Shown: positions 8,259-16,893 of the stretch, in pieces
Layout of the letters: each line of letters opens with the position of its first letter
How positions within the stretch are numbered: position 1 is the stretch's first letter
From: Microbacterium sp. W4I4
Lineage (GTDB): Bacteria > Actinomycetota > Actinomycetes > Actinomycetales > Microbacteriaceae
NCBI RefSeq assembly: GCF_030816235.1
Contig: NZ_JAUSXT010000001.1
Coordinates: forward strand, 1,116,001 to 1,180,000
DNA length: 64,000 bases
Direction of reading: 5' to 3'
Notes under the pieces: generated by a model
The model's database searches: none
Seen by the model: only the letters and a program-made list of their open reading frames with translations
What the model was told of the DNA's origin: nothing
Position numbers and translations under genes: made by a program

Positions 8259-10336
8259 CCCGGGTATGCCTCCGGGCCGGGGTGCGCGCCGTCCAGCAGC
8301 GGGATCTGCCCCGTTAGCACGCGCACCGCATCCTCACCGGCAGTGGTCTCTCCGGCTGTCCCCGCGCCCACGGTCTCTTCGCCGGCCAGGGTCTCTTCGC
8401 CGGCGGAGTCGCGAGGCGCCTTGTCGGCGCGCCGGTGCTGCAGCGTCCCCGTCTCATCGGTGAGCACGTTCGATGCGGCCATCTGCTGCGCCGCCAGCTC
8501 GGTGTACAGACCACCGGCCGCCAGCAGCTCCGCATGCGTTCCCGACTCGACGATGCGCCCCGCCTCGACCACATGGATCATGTCGGCACCCATCACCGTC
8601 GACAGCCGGTGCGCGATGGACAGCACCGTGCGGCCCGCCGCCGCATGGTCGAGCGCCTGCTGGACCACACGCTCGGACACCGTGTCCAGAGCGCTCGTGG
8701 CCTCGTCGAGCAGCAGCACGGGCGGGTCCTTCAGCAGCACCCGGGCGATCGCGATGCGCTGCTTCTCGCCGCCGGACAGCCGATAGCCGCGCTCGCCGAC
8801 GACCGTGTCGTAGCCGCCCTCGAAACCGGCGATGATGTGGTGGATGTTCGCCGCAGTGCACGCGGCGATCAGCTCCTCCTCTGTGGCCCCCGGCTTCGCG
8901 TAGAGAAGGTTCTCGCGGATCGTGGCATGGAACAGGTAGGTCTCCTGCGACACGATCCCGACGTCGTCGATGATCGACTCCTGTGTCAGGGTGCGCACAT
9001 CGGCGCCGCCGAACATCACCGATCCCGATGCCGCCGAATACATCCGTGGCGCGAGATACAGGATCGTGGTCTTGCCTGCCCCCGACGGACCGACGAAAGC
9101 CACCTGCTGGCCGGGCTCGGCGACGAACGACACGCCCTGCAGCGTCGGCCTGGCATCGGGCGCGGCATCCGGGTAGCGGAAGACGACGTCGCGGAACTCG
9201 ACCTGACCACGCGGGCCAGGCGCCCGCGAGACGGGGATCGCGTCGGGCGCGTCCTGGATCTCGGGAACCATGTCGAGGTACTCGAAGATGCGCGCGAACA
9301 GGGCCGAGGAGGTCTGCAGGTCCAGCGCCACCCGCATCAGGCCCATCATCGGCATCAGCAGCCGAGCCTGCACGGTGGTGAACGCGACGACCGTTCCCGC
9401 CGTGATCGCGCCGGTGCCCCCGGCGACCAGGTAGCCGGACACCAGGTAGATCACCGCCGGAACGGAAGCCATCAGCACCTGGACCACGGCGAAGAACCGC
9501 TGTCCGCTCATCGCCTGGCGTACCTGCAGACGCACCTGGTTGCGGTTCTCCTGCTGATACCGCGCCGATTCGGTGCGCTGACGATTGAATGACTTCGACA
9601 GCAGGATGCCCGAAACGCTCAGCGTCTCCTGAGTGATCGCGGTCAGCTCGGAGAGCGACTCCTGCGTCTGCCCGGCGATGCGCGCGCGCACCTGGCCGAC
9701 CCGCCGCTGCACCAGCACGAGGATCGGCATCAGCACGACGGCGATGAGCGTCAGCCGCCAGTCGATGAGGATCATCGCGACGAGGGAGGCGATCACGGTG
9801 ACGATGTTGCCGAGGATGCTGGTGATCGTGTTCGTGAGAACGCCGGACACTCCGCCGACGTCGTTCTGCAACCGGGACTGGATCACCCCGGTCTTGGTGC
9901 GGGTGAAGAAGCCGAGCTCCATCGCCTGCAGATGCTCGAAGAGCCGCACCCGCAGGTCGCCCGTGACACTGTTGCCGACCGTGGACGTCAACCAGGTCTG
10001 CGCGACGCCCAGCACCGCCGAGAGCAGGAACAGCCCGACCATTATCAGCACCAGGCGCAGCAGCAGACCCAGCACGGGCTCGCCGCCGCCCAGGGGGAAC
10101 AGGGCGTCGTCGAAGATCCGCTGCACGAGCAGGGGCGGGACGACCGCGATCGCGGCCCCCAGCACGACCAGCACCACTGTGAGCAGGATCCGCCCCCGGT
10201 ACGGGCGGAACAGTCCGACGACGCGCTTGCCGAGGTCGGCGATTCTCGGCGCCTCGGCGTTCAACTTCTTCTGGGCTGCCTCGTCGACACCGCGGAATCC
10301 GCGACCACCCCCACCGCGACCGCCACCCATGCTCAT
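8255..10336 (-). CDS. ABC exporter, fused permease and ATP-binding protein (MsbA/LmrA type)
   Basis: 693 residues. A glycine-rich N-terminus (GGGRGGGGRGFRG) is followed by six predicted membrane segments (about 50-330) and a nucleotide-binding domain with Walker A GPSGAGKTT near residue 414, signature LSGGEKQRIAIAR near 520, Walker B VLLLDEATSALD and the switch histidine in SIAHRLSTV. The last ~90 residues are a charged low-complexity tail rich in GEET repeats, unusual for the family. It probably works as a homodimer exporting lipid or drug. The substrate is unknown. Confidence 0.92.
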   Translation of the reverse strand: MSMGGGRGGGGRGFRGVDEAAQKKLNAEAPRIADLGKRVVGLFRPYRGRILLTVVLVVLGAAIAVVPPLLVQRIFDDALFPLGGGEPVLGLLLRLVLIMVGLFLLSAVLGVAQTWLTSTVGNSVTGDLRVRLFEHLQAMELGFFTRTKTGVIQSRLQNDVGGVSGVLTNTITSILGNIVTVIASLVAMILIDWRLTLIAVVLMPILVLVQRRVGQVRARIAGQTQESLSELTAITQETLSVSGILLSKSFNRQRTESARYQQENRNQVRLQVRQAMSGQRFFAVVQVLMASVPAVIYLVSGYLVAGGTGAITAGTVVAFTTVQARLLMPMMGLMRVALDLQTSSALFARIFEYLDMVPEIQDAPDAIPVSRAPGPRGQVEFRDVVFRYPDAAPDARPTLQGVSFVAEPGQQVAFVGPSGAGKTTILYLAPRMYSAASGSVMFGGADVRTLTQESIIDDVGIVSQETYLFHATIRENLLYAKPGATEEELIAACTAANIHHIIAGFEGGYDTVVGERGYRLSGGEKQRIAIARVLLKDPPVLLLDEATSALDTVSERVVQQALDHAAAGRTVLSIAHRLSTVMGADMIHVVEAGRIVESGTHAELLAAGGLYTELAAQQMAASNVLTDETGTLQHRRADKAPRDSAGEETLAGEETVGAGTAGETTAGEDAVRVLTGQIPLLDGAHPGPEAYPG

Positions 10337-10499
10337 CGCCCCAGGCTAATGCGCGCCTCACCGTCGATGGTCGCCCTCGGCCCGTTCATCGAAAAGATTC
10401 GGGGAATCGGAATGGAATGTCGGCCGCACCGGTTATTCTTTAGCGCTGTCCGTCGCACTCGCGAGAACCCCCGCATTTCTTGATCTCCTGAGGAGACCC

Positions 10500-11993
10500 A
10501 TGTCGATCGCCGACACCGGCACCACCCCCGTCCAGGGCTCGTCTCCCACGCGGCGCACGGCGCCTGGCGTCATCCCGGCCAAGGACATGGCCGTCATCTG
10601 GGTGCTGCTCGCCGCCGCCTTCGTCGCGATCCTCAACGAGACGACGATGGGCATGGCGATCCCGCACCTGATCACCGACCTCGGGATCACGCCGATCGCC
10701 GCGCAGTGGGTCACGAGCGCCTTCATGCTGACCATGGCTGTCGTCATCCCGATCACCGGATTCCTGCTGCGGCGCTTCACGACGCGGCAGATGTTCCTCG
10801 CGGCCATCACGCTGTTCTCGATCGGAACGCTGCTGGCGGCGCTGGCCACCGGGTTCCCGATGCTGCTGGGCGCGCGCATCGTGCAGGCGTCCGGCACGGC
10901 CGTGATGATGCCGCTGCTGATGACCACGATCATGAACCTGGTCCCCACGGCATCCCGCGGCCGCATGATGGGCCGCGTCAGCATCGTCATCTCGCTGGCG
11001 CCGGCGATCGGGCCGACGATGTCGGGGTTCCTGCTCGACCACTTCGGGTGGCGGGCGATCTTCGTCGTCGTGCTCCCGATCGCGCTGGTCGCGATGTTCA
11101 TCGGATGGCGTTGGCTGACGAACGTCGGCGAGACCACCCGCGCGCCGATCGACGCCCTGTCGATCGTGCTGTCGGCATTCGGGTTCGGCGGGCTGGTCTA
11201 CGGACTCAGCCAGATCGGCAGTCTCGGCGAGGGCGGCAGCTGGGTTCCCCTGGCGATCTCCCTCGCCGTCGGCGTCGTCGGACTGGGCCTGTTCCTGTGG
11301 CGTCAGGTCCTCCTGCAGAAGAACGATGACGCGCTGCTCGACCTGCGCGTGTTCGCCTCTCGCGACTTCTCGCTGTCGATGGCGCAGATGTTCCTGCTGT
11401 CGCTGGCGTTCTTCGGCGCCATCACGATCATCCCGCTCTTCCTGCAGGACGCCCTCGAGCTGAAGGCGCTCGACGCCGGACTGGTCATCCTGCCCGGAGC
11501 CCTCGCGATGGGGTTGCTGGGCCCGTTCATCGGCCGCATCTACGACAGTCATGGCACCCGCATCCTGCTCATCCCGGGCTCGATCCTGGCCGCCGCGATG
11601 CTGTGGCTGTTCACGACGCTGACGGTCGACAGTTCCGTCTGGCTCGTCATGGCGGCGCAGACGCTGCTATCGGTCGGCCTCGCCCTGTCGTTCACACCGC
11701 TGTTCACAGCCGCGCTGGCATCGCTGAAACCGAAGTTCTACTCGTACGGCAGCGCTGTGGTGGGAACCGTGCAGCAGGTCGCGGGCGCCGCCGGGATCGC
11801 GGTGATGATGACGATCTTCACCGCATCCGTGAACGCGGGCGGCGGCACGGAGGTCGCCGGCGCGGTCGCAGCGGGAACCCGCACGTCGCTGACGATCGGC
11901 GCGATCATCGCCACCGTCACGATCGTCGGTGCGTTCCTGATCCGCAAGCCGGAGGACGACGGCGGGGGCCCGGCCGAGCACATGGGTCACTGA
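10500..11993 (+). CDS. MFS multidrug transporter, DHA2 (EmrB/QacA) type
   Basis: 497 residues with about 14 predicted membrane helices. Near the N-terminus the DHA2 signature is visible (FVAILNETTMGMAIPHLI, then WVTSAFMLTMAVVIPITG). Motif A-like LRRFTTRQMFLAAI and motif C-like SLAPAIGPTMSGFLLD are also present. The ATG at 10500 follows GAGGAGACCC. The tail is cytoplasmic (GGGPAEHMGH). It is probably a proton-driven efflux pump of unknown substrate, standing alone with about 160 bases of upstream regulatory space. Confidence 0.9.
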   Translation: MSIADTGTTPVQGSSPTRRTAPGVIPAKDMAVIWVLLAAAFVAILNETTMGMAIPHLITDLGITPIAAQWVTSAFMLTMAVVIPITGFLLRRFTTRQMFLAAITLFSIGTLLAALATGFPMLLGARIVQASGTAVMMPLLMTTIMNLVPTASRGRMMGRVSIVISLAPAIGPTMSGFLLDHFGWRAIFVVVLPIALVAMFIGWRWLTNVGETTRAPIDALSIVLSAFGFGGLVYGLSQIGSLGEGGSWVPLAISLAVGVVGLGLFLWRQVLLQKNDDALLDLRVFASRDFSLSMAQMFLLSLAFFGAITIIPLFLQDALELKALDAGLVILPGALAMGLLGPFIGRIYDSHGTRILLIPGSILAAAMLWLFTTLTVDSSVWLVMAAQTLLSVGLALSFTPLFTAALASLKPKFYSYGSAVVGTVQQVAGAAGIAVMMTIFTASVNAGGGTEVAGAVAAGTRTSLTIGAIIATVTIVGAFLIRKPEDDGGGPAEHMGH

Positions 11994-12033
11994 AGCCCTT
12001 CCGTGACGGGCCTCGGAAGAGTACCGTCACGGC

Positions 12034-12612
12034 ATGATCATCGATCCTCCGGCTCTGGACGAACCGTCGGAGGCTGTGGCGCGCCTGTACCAGGCAGATG
12101 TGGACGCGGACGGGTACGTGCACCGCTACACCCAGGCCATGGCACTCAACCCGCAGGCTCAGGATGCGTTCGTCTCGCTGGTGAAAGCTGTTGTCGCCTC
12201 GATCGGCATCGGCGTCTACGAGGCGGCGACGCTGGGGGCGGCGCGCGCCATCGGCTCGCCGCATTGCCTCCTCGCGCACGGCCACAAGTCGTTGAAGGCG
12301 GGAGTTCTCGACGAAGCCGGCCTTCTCGGGTTCGCTCAGGACGAGGACGACGGCTTCGACGAGAGACTTCAAGCGGTGGTGCGCTACGCCGCGAAGCTGT
12401 CCACGGATGCGAGGTCGATGACGGATGCCGACAGCGAGCGGCTCCGGCAGTACGGCTTCGACGATCGGCAGATCCTCGACATCACGCTCGCCGCGAGCCT
12501 TCGCAATCACTACAGCCGCGCCCTGCTGGCCCTGGCAGTTCCGCTCGATGACGAACCGCTGCTCCCACCGGCCCTGGCGAGCGCGATGCTGACGCGGGCG
12601 GGACGCGGGTGA
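12034..12612 (+). CDS. carboxymuconolactone decarboxylase / AhpD-like family protein
   Basis: 192 residues, mostly helical. The AhpD core is recognised from EAATLGAARAIGSPHCLLAH. In AhpD the equivalent segment carries CxxC followed by His. Here the first cysteine is Ser and only the second (Cys in PHCLLAH) and the His remain. Peroxidase chemistry of the usual disulfide type is therefore doubtful. The second helical half (RLQAVVRYAAKLS, NHYSRALLALA) is as in the family. A TACCGT box nine bases before the ATG may indicate a near-leaderless transcript. Confidence 0.8.
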   Translation: MIIDPPALDEPSEAVARLYQADVDADGYVHRYTQAMALNPQAQDAFVSLVKAVVASIGIGVYEAATLGAARAIGSPHCLLAHGHKSLKAGVLDEAGLLGFAQDEDDGFDERLQAVVRYAAKLSTDARSMTDADSERLRQYGFDDRQILDITLAASLRNHYSRALLALAVPLDDEPLLPPALASAMLTRAGRG

Positions 12613-12631
12613 TGGCATCCGCAGCGGGCGG

Positions 12632-12781
12632 TCAGTCGCCCGGCGACGCCTTCAGGGACGACGGCAGCACGCAGTAGCCGTTCGTGCACAGCCCCGCGGC
12701 CGCGTCCGTCTCGAGCAGCTGCAGGGACGGCGGCGCGGCGAGAGACGACGTCTCGGTGACAGGTGCCTGCTTCTCAGCCAT
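12632..12781 (-). CDS. small conserved-looking protein with a CxxxxC element
   Basis: 49 residues from the ATG at 12781 (MAEKQAPVTETSSLAAPPS). The C-terminal half reads LLETDAAAGLCTNGYCVLPS, with two cysteines four residues apart, which could bind metal or form a disulfide. Third positions are G/C-rich throughout. A longer start 14 codons upstream is possible but adds an arginine-rich stretch. No membrane segment or signal peptide is seen. The function is unknown. Confidence 0.55.
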   Translation of the reverse strand: MAEKQAPVTETSSLAAPPSLQLLETDAAAGLCTNGYCVLPSSLKASPGD

Positions 12782-12951
12782 CCCTCGATGGTACGCCTTG
12801 CCGCGGGCCCTGGCGCCGTTCACCGAACAGGCCGCACCCGGGTGATTCCCGCGCGCGAATGCAAGCCGTACAGTGGGAGCACCCGAATCCGGTGTTCGCT
12901 CGTCGATGTGCGTGCGCCGCCTTGCGCATCGTCGCGCCTGAAAGGATGCCC

Positions 12952-14190
12952 GTGAGCACCGTCGCTCCTTCCCGCCCCGTCGTCCGTCAGACCGGGCTGC
13001 TGACCTGGCTGTTCCTGCTCAACGCCGCGATCCTCACGGTGTACGCCGGATTCATCGTGATCCTGGTGCCCGATCAGATCGCGCGCATCGACGAGCAGAA
13101 CAAGGTCGCCAACCTGGCCATCGTCATGACGGCCTCCTCCATCGCGACGATCATCATCCATCCGCTCATCGGCGCGCTGTCCGACCGCACGCGCAGCCGG
13201 CTCGGCAGGCGGGCACCGTGGATGCTGCTGGGCGGAGCCACCGGCGCGCTGTTCACCGTCCTCCTCGCCGGAGCGGGCACGATCTGGGCAGTGTGTCTGT
13301 ACTGGATCCTGATGATGCTGTGCGTGAACTCGGTGGCCACCGTCGGCTCCGCGATAGTGCCGGACAGGTTCGCGAAGGAGCGACTCGGAGTGGCCAGCGC
13401 CGTGGTCGCGCTCGGCATCTTCGTGGGCATGGGCGCCGGCGTCGCCCTCGCCGGCCTTGCGGTGAACAGCATCGGGATCGGCTATGCCGCCTTCGGCATC
13501 GGCTTCCTCATCGTGTGCGTGCTGTTCGTCGTGTTCAACCGCGACTTCTCCTCACGGGAGATGCATCGCGAGCCGTTCTCATGGCGCGCGTTCTTCGCGA
13601 GCTTCTGGGTGAGCCCGCGACGGTACCCGGACTTCTGGTGGGCATTCGCCGGCCGGTTCTTCCTGATCCTCGCCTACCAGAGCGTGCAGTCCTACCTGCT
13701 CTACATCCTTCGCGATTACATCGGACTCTCCGACGCCGAGTCCACGGGGGTGAGCACCCTGATCACCGCCGTGATGCTCATCGGCGCTCTGGTGACCACC
13801 TACTTCTGCGGACGGATCTCCGATCGCACCGGTCGTCGCAAGGTGTTCGTGTTCGTGTCCTCGCTGATCATGGCGGTGTCCCTCCTGATCCCGCTGCTCC
13901 TGCCCTCCCTGACCGGCATGTTCGCCCTGGCGGCGGTCTTCGGCGTCGGCTACGGCATCTACATGAGCGTGGATACCGCACTCATGAACGAGGTGCTGCC
14001 CGCCGCCGACCAGGCCGCGAAGGATCTCGGCATCCTGAACATCGCCACCGCGCTTCCCCAGGCGTTCACCCCCGCGCTGGTCGGCGTGCTGATCCTGCTC
14101 TCGGGCGGGTATTCCGCCGTGTTCATCGCGGGCATCGTCTTCGCCGTCCTGGGTGCCCTGACGGTGATCCCGATCCGGAGCGTGCGATGA
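12952..14190 (+). CDS. MFS transporter
   Basis: 412 residues and about 12 membrane helices. The GTG at 12952 is chosen because AAAGGA sits seven bases upstream, whereas the ATG at 12946 overlaps that site. Motif A appears as GALSDRTRSRLGRRAPWML and its repeat as GRISDRTGRRKVFVFVSSL. The repeated SDRT(R/G)xRxGRR pattern resembles sugar/cation symporter-like MFS groups, but the substrate cannot be read. The last base triplet overlaps the next gene by ATGA, so the two are translationally coupled. Confidence 0.87.
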   Translation: MSTVAPSRPVVRQTGLLTWLFLLNAAILTVYAGFIVILVPDQIARIDEQNKVANLAIVMTASSIATIIIHPLIGALSDRTRSRLGRRAPWMLLGGATGALFTVLLAGAGTIWAVCLYWILMMLCVNSVATVGSAIVPDRFAKERLGVASAVVALGIFVGMGAGVALAGLAVNSIGIGYAAFGIGFLIVCVLFVVFNRDFSSREMHREPFSWRAFFASFWVSPRRYPDFWWAFAGRFFLILAYQSVQSYLLYILRDYIGLSDAESTGVSTLITAVMLIGALVTTYFCGRISDRTGRRKVFVFVSSLIMAVSLLIPLLLPSLTGMFALAAVFGVGYGIYMSVDTALMNEVLPAADQAAKDLGILNIATALPQAFTPALVGVLILLSGGYSAVFIAGIVFAVLGALTVIPIRSVR

Positions 14191-15203
14191 ACGCGCCGGA
14201 CCGCGAGATCACCGCCCCCGTGGCGCTGCTGACTTCGCGCGGGCTGCAGAATCCGGCGGCGATCGGCTGGGCGCGCAGATCGCTGATCGACACGGATGCG
14301 GTGGGTCAAGGCATCCGCGGCTGGGGGCGCACCAAGCGCTGGGAGTACTGGGCCGTCACGACGCCGACCCACATCGTGGCGCTGACCATCGGGGCTCTCG
14401 ACTACGCCAACGTCCGCGGCGTGTGGGTGCTGGATCGTGCCTCCGGCGAGGAGATCGACGCGTTCGAGATCAGTCCGTTCGGCTTCGGCGTCGAACTGCC
14501 GGGCACGCTGGGACAAGGCCCTGCGCGCTCGATCGGGCGCGGTGCGAGCCTGGAGTTCACGGATGCCGAGGCAGGGACGCTGCTGCTCGCACGCACTCCC
14601 CGCGTGAAGGTCGACGTCGTGGCCGGCCTGCCGCCGCTGCACGAGGCGATGGGCACTGCAGCCCCGTTCAGCCCCTTCCTCGCGGAGTTCACCGTGAAGG
14701 ATGTGGATCGGCCGGCGCACGGCACCATCGAGATCGACGGCGTGACGCACGAGGTGCCCGCCGGATCGTCGTGGGCGATCCTCGACCACCTGCGCGGCCG
14801 GCTGCCATACCGCACGCACTGGAACTGGGGAGCGGGCGCCGGCATGTGCGGCGAGCGCCGCATCGGGTTGCAGCTGGGCGGTGGCGGTCCGCTCGCGATC
14901 CGCCATGGCGTCTCGCAGAACGCGTTCACAGTCGACGGACGCGTGCACAAGGTCGCGGCTCCCCTGGCGTGGGAGTTCGACGCCTCCGACTGGTCGGCGC
15001 CCTGGCGGGTGCGCAACGATCGCATGCAGCTGGAACTCACCCCGTTCCATGTGCGCTCCAGCCGCACCGACATGCTGGTGGTCGCGTCGATCGCGAACCA
15101 GAGCTTCGGACACTGGTCGGGAAGAGTGCGCACGGACGATGGCGCGTGGATCGACCTCGACGGCATCCTCGGCTGGGCCGAAGATGTGCACAACAGGTGG
15201 TGA
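14187..15203 (+). CDS. DUF2804 family protein
   Basis: 338 residues from the ATG overlapping the MFS stop. The sequence is beta-rich with RTKRWEYWAVTTPTHIVALT, HRTHWNWGAGAG-like motifs (YRTHWNWGAGAGMCGE), WEFDASDWSAPWRVRN and a terminal DIDGILGWAEDVHNRW-like block. These identify DUF2804, a family with a lipocalin/AttH-like appearance and no firm biochemical role. Coupling to an MFS transporter suggests the pair handles one compound, but this is inference. Confidence 0.85.
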   Translation: MNAPDREITAPVALLTSRGLQNPAAIGWARRSLIDTDAVGQGIRGWGRTKRWEYWAVTTPTHIVALTIGALDYANVRGVWVLDRASGEEIDAFEISPFGFGVELPGTLGQGPARSIGRGASLEFTDAEAGTLLLARTPRVKVDVVAGLPPLHEAMGTAAPFSPFLAEFTVKDVDRPAHGTIEIDGVTHEVPAGSSWAILDHLRGRLPYRTHWNWGAGAGMCGERRIGLQLGGGGPLAIRHGVSQNAFTVDGRVHKVAAPLAWEFDASDWSAPWRVRNDRMQLELTPFHVRSSRTDMLVVASIANQSFGHWSGRVRTDDGAWIDLDGILGWAEDVHNRW

Positions 15204-15263
15204 GAGACGGATGACGGCAAGTGGTCTTCCCCTGCCGCAGCCAAGCCGATACCGTGCTGAACC

Positions 15264-15776
15264 ATGAACTCACAGGCCGTTCGCCCCGGCGAGACCCCAT
15301 CTGAACGCGCGGATCGCAACTGGAACGAGCTGATGCAGGAGCTGCGGGTCATGCAGACAGGCACTCAGATCCTCACCGGCTTCCTGCTCGCCGTCGCCTT
15401 CCAGCCGCGCTTCGCCGAGCTCGACGACCTCCAGCGCGGGCTCTACATCACCCTCGTTCTGCTTGCGGCGACGGCCACGGTGCTCGCGCTCACGCCCGTC
15501 GGTCTGCACCGGATGCTGTTCCACGAGCGCCGCAAGGTGCAGCTCGTGCGCGTGGCCGACCGACTGGTCAAGGCGAACCTCGCCGTGATCGGCGCGGTGA
15601 CCGTCGGTGTGGTCGCACTGATCCTCGACGTCGCGCTGAACCGGCCGACCGCGATCGTCGCGGCAGCACTGGGCGTGGTCGTGATCCTGCTGCTGTGGGT
15701 CGGGCTGCCGCCGCTGCTGCGACGACGCTCGGGAGGGGCCACGGACGAGGAGCGCCCGGCCTCCTCGCACATGTGA
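15264..15776 (+). CDS. DUF6328 family membrane protein
   Basis: 170 residues. A cytosolic amphipathic N-terminus (NWNELMQELRVMQTGTQIL) is followed by four predicted membrane helices: about 37-52 with FLLAVAFQPRF, 60-80, 105-125 and 132-150. The ELRVxQTGxQxLxGFLL(A/T)xxFQxRF block is characteristic of this actinobacterial family. A basic loop HERRKVQLVRVADR separates the helix pairs. The function is unknown. The ATG is eight bases after TACCGT. Confidence 0.85.
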   Translation: MNSQAVRPGETPSERADRNWNELMQELRVMQTGTQILTGFLLAVAFQPRFAELDDLQRGLYITLVLLAATATVLALTPVGLHRMLFHERRKVQLVRVADRLVKANLAVIGAVTVGVVALILDVALNRPTAIVAAALGVVVILLLWVGLPPLLRRRSGGATDEERPASSHM

Positions 15777-15835
15777 ATGGCCTCCGAGTACCCGTCCTCA
15801 GGTTGAATCACCGGACGGAGTGCGGAATCGTGGCC

Positions 15836-15865
15836 CGGACACCGCGCTGGACGGTGCGGTGTCCG
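15836..15865 (+). promoter_or_regulatory. 10-bp hairpin in the leader of the HesB-like gene
   Basis: CGGACACCGC (15836-15845) and GCGGTGTCCG (15856-15865) form a perfect 10-bp stem with a 10-base loop, ending five bases before the GGAAGGAG ribosome-binding site of the next gene. No T-tract follows. It may be a weak terminator for the preceding gene or a 5' leader structure. Confidence 0.5.
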
Positions 15866-15884
15866 CAACCGGAAGGAGAGCTGA

Positions 15885-16175
15885 ATGCTCACCCTGACCG
15901 ACAACGCCAACACCATCGCCGCGACGATCGTCGCGCAGCAGAGCACGACGCCGGATGCGGGACTGCGCATCCACTCGTCGGGGACGGCCGCCGAGCCCCG
16001 CTTCGCCGTGACCATCGCCCCCACCCCCGAACCCGGTGACGCTGTCATCGGTGATGAGGACATCCGGGTCTTCCTCGAGCAGGCCGTCGCCGAGGCACTG
16101 GACGACAAGGTGCTGGACGCCTCTGTCGACGAGGAGGGCTCGGTCTCGTTCACCCTCCTCCCCCAGCCGGCCTGA
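15885..16175 (+). CDS. HesB/IscA-like protein lacking cysteines
   Basis: 96 residues. The start MLTLTDNANTIAATIVAQQ and the fold pattern up to VLDASVDEEGSVSFTLLPQ match small actinobacterial proteins labelled HesB or Fe-S assembly protein. IscA-type proteins bind iron or clusters through three conserved cysteines. None is present here, nor any cysteine at all, so A-type scaffold activity is unlikely. The gene has a strong ribosome-binding site (GGAAGGAG) and its own terminator, so it is expressed as a monocistron, possibly at a high level. Confidence 0.8.
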   Translation: MLTLTDNANTIAATIVAQQSTTPDAGLRIHSSGTAAEPRFAVTIAPTPEPGDAVIGDEDIRVFLEQAVAEALDDKVLDASVDEEGSVSFTLLPQPA

Positions 16176-16191
16176 GCCGACTTCATCAGCA

Positions 16192-16231
16192 CGAAGGGCC
16201 GTCGTCCGCAACTCAGGACGACGGCCCTTCG
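16192..16231 (+). terminator. strong intrinsic hairpin terminator after the HesB-like gene
   Basis: CGAAGGGCCGTCGTCC (16192-16207) pairs perfectly with GGACGACGGCCCTTCG (16216-16231), a 16-bp stem with an 8-base loop. There is no extended T-run, as is common in actinobacteria. It lies 16 bases after the stop of the preceding gene. Confidence 0.85.
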
Positions 16232-16271
16232 TATGCCGCGGCGCGCATGCCTGCTCACCTACCGTGGAGGG

Positions 16272-16848
16272 ATGCTGCGTCGTCTTCTCTCGCGCCTGTT
16301 CTGGACTTTCAGTCGCTGGACGCTCCGCACAGAGCCCGCCCCGTCCCGCCCGACCGTGCTCGTCGGCGCTCCGCACACGTCGAACTGGGACTTCGTGCTC
16401 ATGCTCGCCATCGCATGGCGCCTCGGCATCGACCTGCGCTGGCTGGGCAAGAAGAGCCTCTTCGCCGGTTGGCGCGGTCCGATCATGCGGGCACTTGGGC
16501 GGCATCCCGGTCGATCGCGACGACCCGGGCCGCATCGTCGGCGATGCCGTCGCCGGGGTGCACGCGGGCGAGGTGTTCGGCCTGGTCGTCACTCCCGACG
16601 GCACGCGCAAGGGTCACTCGCATTGGAAGTCGGGCTTCTACCGCATCGCCCGCGAGGCAGGGATGCCTGTGACCCTCGGCTTCGTCGACCGCACGACGAT
16701 GACGACCGGCCTCGGCCCGACCATCGATCTGACCGGAGACGTCACCGCGGACATGGACCGCATCCGCGCCTTCTATGCGGACAAGTCCGGCTTCCACCCC
16801 GCGCACCGCGTCGAACCGCGACTGCGTGAGGAGACATCTGCGGATTGA
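16272..16848 (+). pseudogene. 1-acyl-glycerol-3-phosphate acyltransferase-like gene with a +1 frameshift
   Basis: The N-terminal frame from the ATG at 16272 gives MLRRLLSRLFWTFSRW and the acyltransferase motif GAPHTSNWDFVLM (HxxxxD), ending sensibly at PIMRALG. The continuation, GGIPVDRDDPGRIVG, the second motif PDGTRKGHSHWKSGF, then TLGFVDRTTMTTGLGP, is in the next frame to a stop at 16848. Removing one base around 16491-16500 (GCACTTGGGCGG) restores a 191-residue protein of normal length. PlsC-type enzymes acylate glycerol phosphates, and this short form resembles a glycerol acyltransferase subgroup. It is either a true frameshift or an assembly error. Confidence 0.8.
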
Positions 16849-16893
16849 GGCCCCGATCCGCGTGCGTGCCCGACAGCTCGAGCGTCGGACGTG

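Noticed and set aside
8435..9592. 385-codon plus-strand open frame opposite the ABC transporter
   Set aside because: It mirrors the ABC coding frame and has no recognisable domain.
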